This document shows positions 6,530 to 11,686 of a stretch of DNA of 11,686 nucleotides, piece by piece. This stretch comes from an uncultured Collinsella sp. Lineage in GTDB: Bacteria > Actinomycetota > Coriobacteriia > Coriobacteriales > Coriobacteriaceae. Each line of letters starts with the position of its first letter. Positions within the stretch are counted from its first letter, which is position 1. Location of the stretch: NCBI GenBank assembly GCA_900554595.1, contig USHZ01000048.1:1-11686 (forward strand), written 5' to 3'. Position numbers and translations under genes: made by a program. The notes below the pieces were generated by a model that was given only the letters and a program-made list of their open reading frames with translations, did no database searches and had not been told where the DNA came from.

Positions 6530-7348
6530 ATGTCTGCAATCACTATTCTGCTTGTTGCGATTGTCGCGTTGCTTGCCGGTATGGAAGGCATTCTGGATGA
6601 GTTCCAGTTCCATCAGCCGCTCGTGGCATGCACGCTTATCGGTCTCGTAACCGGTCACCTTCAGGAGGGCATCCTCCTGGGCGGTTCGCTCCAGATGATG
6701 GCCCTTGGCTGGGCTAACGTCGGCGCCGCCGTCGCGCCTGACGCCGCTCTGGCCTCGGTCGCCTCTTCGATCATCATGGTGCTCGCCCTCAACGGCGGCG
6801 CCACCGATTCGGGCAAGGCCGTTACCGCCGCTATCGCCGTCGCCGTCCCGTTGTCGGTCGCTGGTCTGTTCCTGACCATGATCTGCCGTACCCTGGCTAC
6901 CGCTATCGCTCACGCCATGGACGGTTGCGCCGAGAAGGGCGACTTCTCCGGCATCGAGCGCTGGCAGTACGCTGCCATCCTCATGCAGGGCCTTCGTATC
7001 GCCATCCCGGCAGTACTTCTGTGCATCATCCCGGCCGAGGCTGTTACCAACGCGCTTAACGCTATGCCCGACTGGCTGTCCGGCGGCATGGCTGTCGGCG
7101 GCGGCATGGTCGCTTCCGTCGGTTACGCCATGGTCATCAACATGATGGCCACCAAGGAGACCTGGCCGTTCTTCATCCTCGGCTTTGTCCTTGCTGCCAT
7201 CCCTCAGCTCACGCTGATCGCCCTTGGCCTCATCGGCATCTCCCTTGCCCTCATCTACCTTGGCCTTAAGGATCTGGCCAAGCAGGGTGGCGGCATGAGC
7301 GGTGGCTCCGGTGACCCGCTCGGCGATATTCTGAATGATTACGAGTAG
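6530..7348 (+). CDS. manY: PTS mannose-family EIIC permease
   Basis: 272 residues, the usual length for this subunit; start ATG with AAGGAGGG upstream. It is hydrophobic throughout, with the family-typical opening (membrane helix 1, then GILDEFQFHQPLVACTLIGL) and LGGSLQMMALGWANVGAAVAPD near residues 50-71. The C-terminus (after about 250) is a polar Gly/Ser/Asp-rich tail. Together with EIID it forms the membrane channel through which the sugar is bound and moved. The coding region is 18 bp after manX and 16 bp before manZ, so the three are translated from one message. Confidence 0.95.
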   Translation: MSAITILLVAIVALLAGMEGILDEFQFHQPLVACTLIGLVTGHLQEGILLGGSLQMMALGWANVGAAVAPDAALASVASSIIMVLALNGGATDSGKAVTAAIAVAVPLSVAGLFLTMICRTLATAIAHAMDGCAEKGDFSGIERWQYAAILMQGLRIAIPAVLLCIIPAEAVTNALNAMPDWLSGGMAVGGGMVASVGYAMVINMMATKETWPFFILGFVLAAIPQLTLIALGLIGISLALIYLGLKDLAKQGGGMSGGSGDPLGDILNDYE

Positions 7349-7364
7349 GAGGGGAGTGATACAT

Positions 7365-8285
7365 ATGGCAGAGAACAAGATTCAGCTCACCAAGGCTGAC
7401 CGCAAGAAGGTTTGCTTCCGTCATCAGTTCCTTCAGGGCTCGTGGAACTACGAGCGTATGCAGAACGGCGGCTGGTGCTTCGCAATGATCCCTGCGATCA
7501 AGAAGCTCTACACCAGCAAGGATGACCAGATTGCCGCCCTTAAGCGCCACCTGGAGTTCTATAACACCCACCCCTATGTTTCCGCCCCCGTCATTGGCGT
7601 CACCCTCGCCCTCGAGGAGGAGCGCGCCAACGGTGCTCCGATTGACGACGTCGCCATTCAGGGCGTCAAGGTCGGTATGATGGGCCCGCTCGCCGGCGTC
7701 GGCGACCCCGCCTTCTGGTTCACCCTTCGCCCGATTCTGGGCGCTCTGGGCGCTTCCCTGGCCCTGTCCGGCAGCATCGCCGGTCCGCTGCTGTTCTTCT
7801 TCGCGTGGAACATCATCCGTTACGCCTTCCTGTGGTACACGCAGGAGTTTGGCTACAAGGTCGGCTCCTCCATCGCCAAGGACCTCTCCGGCGGTCTGAT
7901 GGGCAAGGTCACCGAGGGTGCTTCCATCCTTGGTATGTTCATCATCGGCGCCCTGGTTGAGCGCTGGGTGTCCATCTCCTTCACCCCGGTCGTCTCCAAG
8001 GTCACGCAGTCTGCTGGCGCCTTTATCGACTGGGCTAACCTGCCCTCCGGTTCTGAGGGTGTCAAGGAAGCACTGACGATGTATAACTCCATCGGCGGTA
8101 CTGCCCTTGATCAGGTCAAGGTCACTACGCTTCAGGCCAACCTCGATCAGCTTATCCCCGGCCTTGCCGCCGTGTGCCTGACCCTGCTGGTCTGCAAGCT
8201 CCTCAAGAAGAAGGTCAGCCCGATCGTCATCATCCTGGCTCTCTTCGCCGTCGGCATCATCGGTCGCGTCTGCGGCTTCATGTAA
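7365..8285 (+). CDS. manZ: PTS mannose-family EIID subunit
   Basis: 306 residues from the ATG at 7365, placed ten bases after AGGAGGGG; an ATT-region extension from 7335 overlaps manY and lacks a binding site. The protein has the EIID pattern: a soluble N-terminal part with FLQGSWNYERMQNGGWCFAM (about 27-46) and FYNTHPYVSAPVIGVTLALE (about 66-85), a VGMMGPLAGVGDPAFWFTLRPI segment near 105-126, then membrane-associated stretches and a final transmembrane helix (about 285-305). EIID is the second membrane subunit of mannose-type permeases and is found only in that family. The gene is followed by a strong terminator hairpin, so it is the last gene of the core operon. Confidence 0.95.
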   Translation: MAENKIQLTKADRKKVCFRHQFLQGSWNYERMQNGGWCFAMIPAIKKLYTSKDDQIAALKRHLEFYNTHPYVSAPVIGVTLALEEERANGAPIDDVAIQGVKVGMMGPLAGVGDPAFWFTLRPILGALGASLALSGSIAGPLLFFFAWNIIRYAFLWYTQEFGYKVGSSIAKDLSGGLMGKVTEGASILGMFIIGALVERWVSISFTPVVSKVTQSAGAFIDWANLPSGSEGVKEALTMYNSIGGTALDQVKVTTLQANLDQLIPGLAAVCLTLLVCKLLKKKVSPIVIILALFAVGIIGRVCGFM

Positions 8286-8335
8286 GCACGCTTCGGCTTA
8301 AGACCGAGAGAAGCTAGACAAGGGCTTTTGAGCCA

Positions 8336-8365
8336 TTGAAACGGACCGCACCCGGTGGGTACACT
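8336..8365 (+). promoter_or_regulatory. manOp: Possible manO promoter embedded in the terminator hairpin
   Basis: TTGAAA (8336-8341) and TACACT (8360-8365) are spaced 18 bp. The same TACACT sequence is the likely -10 of the tRNA gene downstream. A start near 8372 would begin within the descending arm of the terminator, so this transcript would not be terminated. The match is moderate. Confidence 0.4.
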
Positions 8366-8389
8366 GGATGCGGTCCGATTGTTTTATTT
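8342..8389 (+). terminator. Intrinsic terminator after manZ
   Basis: CGGACCGCA (8342-8350) pairs with TGCGGTCCG (8369-8377). After one mismatch the stem continues with CCGGTG/CACTGG (8352-8357 with 8362-8367, one G-T) and a GGTA loop. It is followed by ATTGTTTTATTT. It separates the PTS core genes from manO and should end most manXYZ transcripts. Confidence 0.8.
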
Positions 8390-8405
8390 GGAGGGCGAGG
8401 CGCGC

Positions 8406-8804
8406 ATGGCGCAATCTCAGAACAGCACGGTCGATCTGGCAACGCCGGCGACCTGCCTTATGGGGCTTACCAGCCACGGTAACGTGATGGTGGGAAACAA
8501 GGCGTTTGAGTACTATAACGAGCGCAACCCCGAGGATTACATTCAAATCCCGTGGGACGAGGTCGACTATATTGCCGCCGAGGTTTTGCGCGGCACCAAG
8601 AAGATTACGCGTTTTGCCATCTTCACCAAGGATAACGGTCACTTTACGTTTTCGACGCGCGACGACAAAGAGACGCTTCGTGCGGTCCGCAAGTACGTCG
8701 ACGAGGATAAGCTCGTGCGCTCGCCCGACTTTATCGATGTGACCGCCAAGGGCGCCAAGAGCATTCCCTCCGTTATCAAAAACCTCTTCCACAAAGGCAA
8801 CTAG
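8406..8804 (+). CDS. manO: DUF956 (ManO-type) protein
   Basis: 132 residues from the ATG at 8406, chosen because GGAGGGCGAGG lies just upstream; a longer reading from 8355 would begin inside the terminator stem. The sequence matches my memory of DUF956 proteins encoded beside mannose PTS operons of lactic acid bacteria: a start of the form QNSTVDLATPATCLMGLTSH, then GNKAFEYYNERNPEDYIQIP (about 32-51) and WDEVDYIAAEVLRGTKKITR, and a basic C-terminus. It is soluble, with no signal peptide or membrane helix. ManO is known as a companion of EII-Man and has been proposed as a regulator of it; the mechanism is unclear. It is expressed by terminator read-through or from its own promoter. The stop codon overlaps the second palindromic repeat. 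Confidence 0.9.
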   Translation: MAQSQNSTVDLATPATCLMGLTSHGNVMVGNKAFEYYNERNPEDYIQIPWDEVDYIAAEVLRGTKKITRFAIFTKDNGHFTFSTRDDKETLRAVRKYVDEDKLVRSPDFIDVTAKGAKSIPSVIKNLFHKGN

Positions 8805-8856
8805 TCGCCTGCGACGTTCTTATACGACTAGTCATTAAAGAACGTCCCCAATGACT
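8803..8856. repeat. 54-bp palindromic dispersed repeat, copy 2
   Basis: Same length and outline as the copy at 5149-5202: AGTCG at the left end, ACGTTCTT before the loop, a loop with CGACTAGTCATT, and an identical right arm AAGAACGTCCCCAATGACT (8838-8856). The left arm has four changes (CCTGCG for TTGGGG), which break the middle of the stem, so this copy looks decayed. Its first two bases belong to the manO TAG stop codon. Confidence 0.8.
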
Positions 8857-8902
8857 ATCACTTCGAAGAGTAGCTATACGCTGCATTACAACGGCGTAAA
8901 TC

Positions 8903-8911
8903 TGCTACACT
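8903..8911 (+). promoter_or_regulatory. Extended -10 promoter of tRNA-Arg
   Basis: TGC-TACACT at 8903-8911 is an extended -10 element ending 10 bp before the tRNA 5' end. No good -35 lies 16-18 bp upstream, in keeping with an extended -10 promoter. Confidence 0.55.
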
Positions 8912-8921
8912 AGTACAACAT

Positions 8922-8997
8922 GCCTCCGTAGCTCAGGGGATAGAGCACCGCTCTCCTAAAGCGGGTGTCGACGGTTCGAATCCGCCCGGGGGCACCA
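8922..8997 (+). tRNA. tRNA-Arg (anticodon CCT)
   Basis: 76 nt with encoded CCA. The acceptor stem GCCTCCG/CGGGGGC has one T-G pair. The D-arm has GCTC/GAGC. The anticodon stem CCGCT/AGCGG encloses the loop CTCCTAA with anticodon CCT (8955-8957), which reads AGG. The variable loop is 5 nt and the T-loop is TTCGAAT. The T-stem has an A-C mismatch (8971 with 8985), which is unusual but does not disturb the rest of the fold. Transcription is likely from the extended -10 just upstream and ends at the hairpin that starts ten bases after the tRNA. Confidence 0.95.
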
Positions 8998-9006
8998 GGG
9001 AATATG

Positions 9007-9040
9007 ACGGCGTCGCGAGAGCGGCGCCGTTTCTGGTTTG
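9007..9040 (+). terminator. Terminator of tRNA-Arg
   Basis: ACGGCGTCGC (9007-9016) pairs with GCGGCGCCGT (9021-9030), one T-G pair, around a GAGA tetraloop. It is followed by TTCTGGTTTG, an imperfect U-tract. Confidence 0.7.
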
Positions 9041-9222
9041 TGGGGGCCGCCGACGGCACCAGAGATTTGCCGATCCCGGTACCGCAACGGCGAAACGCCT
9101 TGCTAGTTTTGGAAAGCTCGTCGTCGGTGCCCTATCGCACTGCCGTTTAGTGCCGATTCTGCCATGCCCGCACTCTTAGCGAGGGTGAGGAGCGTGAATT
9201 AATCGGAGAGGGCCAACCACTT
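9041..9222. other. Intergenic stretch without recognised gene
   Basis: No ORF with a credible binding site and no tRNA-derived repeat is seen here. Several short GC-rich inverted segments occur, such as GGCACC/GGTGCC, but none is convincing. The reading frame through this stretch begins inside the tRNA and has no start signal. It may be decayed sequence left by past integration at the tRNA gene, but I find no direct repeat of the tRNA 3' end to support this. Confidence 0.4.
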
Positions 9223-9231
9223 TGATAAAAT
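9223..9231 (+). promoter_or_regulatory. Extended -10 promoter upstream of the small hydrophobic peptide gene
   Basis: TGA-TAAAAT (9223-9231) fits an extended -10 (TGN-TAtAAT with one change). It would start a transcript near 9238, leaving about 57 nt of leader before the peptide start at 9295. The -35 region is weak. Confidence 0.4.
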
Positions 9232-9294
9232 CGTCCTCGCTGTCGGCAGCCCTCGTGCCGGGCAGAGCCCTCCATTTGATGGGAGGTGATGCCC

Positions 9295-9420
9295 ATGACC
9301 GATTTCACCGAGCTCGTGAAGCTCCTGACCGCTACGGTCTCGCTCCTCACGGCCCTTGTCGGCCTTTCCAAGGCACTCAAGCAGGGCTCGAAACCCAAAA
9401 AGAAAGGCCACCGTCGCTAA
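9295..9420 (+). CDS. Candidate small hydrophobic, basic-tailed peptide (41 aa)
   Basis: The sequence reads MTDFTELVKLLTATVSLLTA, then LVGLSKALKQGSKPKKKGHRR, and ends at TAA (9418-9420). It has an excellent ribosome binding site, GGAGGTGAT (9282-9290), spaced eight bases from the ATG at 9295; the in-frame ATG at 9289 overlaps the binding site and is less likely. Residues about 7-26 form one hydrophobic, probably membrane-inserting helix and the C-terminus is strongly basic (KPKKKGHRR). This size and shape resemble type I toxin or holin-like peptides, but I do not recognise the family, so no function is assigned. A candidate extended -10 lies upstream, and a convergent small ORF overlaps its stop codon. 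It could also be a small membrane-associated protein of other use. Confidence 0.5.
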   Translation: MTDFTELVKLLTATVSLLTALVGLSKALKQGSKPKKKGHRR

Positions 9421-9491
9421 GACGATGACCCAACTTCATTAAGCAACGGCTCTGCCCAGCTCTCTACAACTTGGGCTGCCGTCGGCACCAT
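9417..9491 (-). CDS. Candidate 24-residue convergent micro-ORF
   Basis: ATG at 9491 reads MVPTAAQVVESWAEPLLNEV then GSSS and stops at TAG (9417-9419), so its stop overlaps that of the convergent peptide gene. A strong AGGAGGG lies five bases upstream of the ATG. The peptide is acidic and soluble. I do not recognise it and cannot see a clear promoter on this strand. It may be a real micro-protein, or the signal may mark an antisense RNA of the neighbouring peptide gene. Confidence 0.3.
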   Translation of the reverse strand: MVPTAAQVVESWAEPLLNEVGSSS

Positions 9492-9610
9492 TTTACCCTC
9501 CTGACGAGGAATTCGTCCATATTTCAAAAATCAAATTGTGCCCGCGCTGTCATCCCGCGCGTTGTCATCCTGCTATCGAAGCCTACCGAATGCCTGCCAT
9601 AGGAACATTA

Positions 9611-9645
9611 AAGCGCCCGCTTGCTGGGGGAGCAAGCGGGCGCTT
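9611..9645 (-). terminator. Intrinsic terminator of the PASTA kinase gene
   Basis: A perfect 15-bp inverted repeat, AAGCGCCCGCTTGCT (9611-9625) with AGCAAGCGGGCGCTT (9631-9645), has a 5-nt loop. On the minus strand it is followed by TTTAATGTT, a short U-tract, and it lies about 50 bp past the kinase stop codon. The plus-strand exit has no T-run, so it works mainly for the minus-strand gene. Confidence 0.8.
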
Positions 9646-9697
9646 CTGAGCGAATGTGTTTGCGGTCTAAACCGCTCGGAGCAACAAGCGATTGACG

Positions 9698-11641
9698 TTA
9701 GTTGCTAGACTCGGAGTCGTCGCCGGAGCTGGAACCGGAGACGGAAACCGTCAGCGTGATCGTGGTGTCGGTGGACTGCTTACCGGTGGGGGAGACGCCC
9801 GTAACGGTGGCATTCTCGTTGCCGCTCACAGGGTTGCCGTTCTGGTCACAGAAGCCGATGTTGTAGAAACCGGCGTTGTTGAGCGCGGTGACGGCGGCGG
9901 AGATGCTCTTGCCGTACAGGTTGCCCGGAACACTGGCCTTGCCGGACTTCTTGGCGATGACGACGGTGATCGTGGCACCGGGCTTCTGCTTGCCGCTGGG
10001 GTTCCAGCTAATTACAGTACCCTCAGTAACCGAGTCGTTTTCCTGGTAGCTCACGTCGACGCCAAAGCCTGCCATATCGAGGGCGTTGCGCGCCTGGGCC
10101 TCGGTCATGTCGGTCAGATCGGGGACGGACGTGGTATCCGGGCCGCTCGAGACCTTGTACGAGATGGTCGTGCCCTTCTCGACCTCCTTGCCGGCGGCAG
10201 TGCCCTGTTCAAAGACCTGGCCCTCTTCGGCCTCATTGGCTTCCTCTGAAGCGCTGCCCTTCAGGCCCACGCTTGCCAGTGCGGCCTCGGCCTGGTCCTT
10301 GGTCAGGCCGAGGAGCTGCGGAACCTCAACCTTTTCGGAGGGCTTAGGGCCCTTGGAGATTACCAAGTTCACCCTCGTGCCCTTGGCTTTCTTGGTGTTG
10401 CCGTTGGGGGTCTGCTCGGCGACCTTTCCCTCGTCGACATCGTCGTTGTAGCTCTGGTCGACGGTGCCTACCTCAAGGCCGGCTTCCTTGATCAGCTCAA
10501 TAGCGGTTTCCTGGTCCTTGCCCAGCACGTCGGGCACCGTGACCTGTTCGCCACTGAACATGCCCGTGGCAAAGGCCACTACAACGCCAATCACGGCGAC
10601 GGCGGCAATCACGGCGGCGATGATCTTGTTCTTGTTGGACTTAGGCTTCTCGACCTCGTAGGAGCCCGTGGAGCCCGAGACAGCGCTACGGGCGGTGTTC
10701 TGACCGCTCACGCCCGAGACGGGACGAACCATGGCGCGCGTTGAGTCGGAAAGCTCGCGGGTCTTGGTGGCACCCAGGTCGCCGGCGGCACCGATGATGC
10801 GCGTGGGCTCCGAGACGTTGACGGCACGGCCGGACAGGTAGCTGTTGAGCACCTGGCGCAGCTCGTCGGCCGTCTGGAAGCGGTTTGCCGGGTCCTTCTC
10901 CATGCACTTGAGGATGATGCGCTCCAGGTCGGCATCGACGCCGGAGTTGATCTGACTCGGCGGGATGGGGAGCTCGTTGACCTGCTTGAGCGCGACCGAG
11001 ATGGCGTCGTCGCCGTCAAAGGGTACGCGGCCGGTGGCGCACTCGTACATGACGACACCCAGCGAGTAGATATCCGAGGTGGGGCCGAGGTCCTGGCCGC
11101 GGGTCTGCTCGGGGCTTACATAGTGGGCGGTGCCCAGCACGTTGTTATCCTGCGTGAGATGACTGTTCTTGGCGCGCGCGATGCCAAAATCCATTACCTT
11201 GATGTTGCCGTCGGGTAGCACCATGATGTTTTGCGGCTTGATGTCGCGGTGGATGATCTCGTGCTTGTGCGCGACCGAAAGCGCGGAGCTGATCTGCGAG
11301 CCGATCTGCGCGACCTTCTTGGGATCGAGGGCGCCGTGGCTCTTGATGCCGCTCTTAAGGTCGGTACCGCGCAGGTACTCCATGACGATGTAATAGGTGT
11401 CGCCGTCCTTGCCCCAGTCGTAGACGCCCACGATATAGGGGGAGGACAGGCCGGCAGCTGCCTGGGCCTCCTGCTTAAAGCGGGCGGCGAAGGTGGCGTC
11501 GCCGGCATACTGCGGCAGCATGATCTTGACAGCAACCGTGCGGTCGAGGACCTGATCCTGTGCACGGAAGACGGTCGCCATACCGCCCGTTCCCACCTTA
11601 TCCTTGAGGAGGTATCTTCCCCCGAGGACCCTCTGTTCCAT
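9698..11641 (-). CDS. pknB: PASTA-domain eukaryotic-type Ser/Thr protein kinase
   Basis: 647 residues from the ATG at 11641, preceded five bases upstream by TTAGGAG; an in-frame ATG at 11656 lacks such a site. The cytoplasmic kinase domain (9-268) has the Gly loop GTGGMATV (17-24), Lys39 of VAVK, Glu58 of the C-helix, the catalytic loop HRDIKPQN (131-138), DFG (151-153), the activation segment NNVLGTAHYVSPEQ and the family's C-lobe, so it should be active. A Ser/Thr-rich juxtamembrane linker (270-335) and one transmembrane helix (about 340-360) follow. Outside the cell are four PASTA repeats (about 366-431, 437-500, 504-564, 568-636) and a Ser/Asp tail. Such kinases sense muropeptides or lipid II and control cell division and wall synthesis. 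The gene is usually in a division/wall operon; here that part would lie beyond the right edge. The fourth PASTA repeat is the most diverged. Confidence 0.96.
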   Translation of the reverse strand: MEQRVLGGRYLLKDKVGTGGMATVFRAQDQVLDRTVAVKIMLPQYAGDATFAARFKQEAQAAAGLSSPYIVGVYDWGKDGDTYYIVMEYLRGTDLKSGIKSHGALDPKKVAQIGSQISSALSVAHKHEIIHRDIKPQNIMVLPDGNIKVMDFGIARAKNSHLTQDNNVLGTAHYVSPEQTRGQDLGPTSDIYSLGVVMYECATGRVPFDGDDAISVALKQVNELPIPPSQINSGVDADLERIILKCMEKDPANRFQTADELRQVLNSYLSGRAVNVSEPTRIIGAAGDLGATKTRELSDSTRAMVRPVSGVSGQNTARSAVSGSTGSYEVEKPKSNKNKIIAAVIAAVAVIGVVVAFATGMFSGEQVTVPDVLGKDQETAIELIKEAGLEVGTVDQSYNDDVDEGKVAEQTPNGNTKKAKGTRVNLVISKGPKPSEKVEVPQLLGLTKDQAEAALASVGLKGSASEEANEAEEGQVFEQGTAAGKEVEKGTTISYKVSSGPDTTSVPDLTDMTEAQARNALDMAGFGVDVSYQENDSVTEGTVISWNPSGKQKPGATITVVIAKKSGKASVPGNLYGKSISAAVTALNNAGFYNIGFCDQNGNPVSGNENATVTGVSPTGKQSTDTTITLTVSVSGSSSGDDSESSN

Positions 11642-11686
11642 TCCTGCTCCTAACATAACTATTCGCTCAACGATGTGTGTAGTACC

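Noticed and set aside
5441..7378. Open minus-strand frame of 645 codons opposite manX and manY
   Set aside because: It crosses two genes with certain identity and reads as low-complexity Asp/Gly/His-rich antisense; no domain is seen.
5149..8856. CRISPR array
   Set aside because: Only two copies of the repeat exist, 3.6 kb apart, without regular spacers or cas genes.
8965..9150. 61-codon frame starting inside the tRNA
   Set aside because: Its start lies in the tRNA body and there is no ribosome binding site.
8922..9697. Integrated element using the tRNA-Arg as attachment site
   Set aside because: No integrase gene and no direct repeat of the tRNA 3' end are visible in the window.

Overview
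The window looks like a chromosomal segment of a gut Coriobacteriia actinobacterium, most likely Collinsella or a close relative. This is inferred from the GC-rich coding style, a four-PASTA Ser/Thr kinase, a mannose-family PTS with a DUF956 gene, and a CCA-encoding tRNA-Arg with an actinobacterial look. No 16S or other marker gene is present, so the genus is an inference.

Left region (1-5145). A minus-strand pair is made of a TetR-type regulator (897-1559) and a truncated multi-pass membrane protein of the DUF5692 type (1-833). It is divergent from a 924-residue iron-sulfur flavoprotein (1749-4523) that fuses an N-terminal winged-helix/Fe-S module, a ferredoxin cluster, a GltD-like NAD(P)H:FAD oxidoreductase and a C-terminal ferredoxin cluster. 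The divergent intergenic region carries two near-identical 15-bp palindromes, very probably the TetR operators. A hypA-type nickel metallochaperone gene with a TTG start follows (4717-5145), with no hydrogenase gene in sight. Between the flavoprotein and hypA lies a very strongly base-paired element of about 100 nt with no assigned identity.

Middle region (5146-8804). After a 54-bp palindromic repeat and a 320-bp AT-rich leader comes a mannose-family PTS operon: EIIAB fusion (manX), EIIC (manY), EIID (manZ). A strong terminator hairpin with a possible internal promoter follows, then a DUF956 (manO-type) gene. A second copy of the 54-bp repeat overlaps the manO stop codon. The three PTS proteins would import and phosphorylate hexoses such as mannose, glucose, amino sugars or sorbose; the sequence does not fix the substrate.

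Right region (8857-11686). A tRNA-Arg(CCU) gene with its own extended -10 promoter and a terminator is followed by about 600 bp without conserved genes. In this stretch I see a good candidate for a 41-residue hydrophobic, basic-tailed peptide gene and a 24-codon convergent ORF overlapping its stop codon, a layout seen in type I toxin-antitoxin loci. A 15-bp perfect hairpin then terminates the minus-strand PASTA-domain Ser/Thr kinase gene (pknB/stkP type), which fills the rest of the window and starts 45 bp from its right edge.
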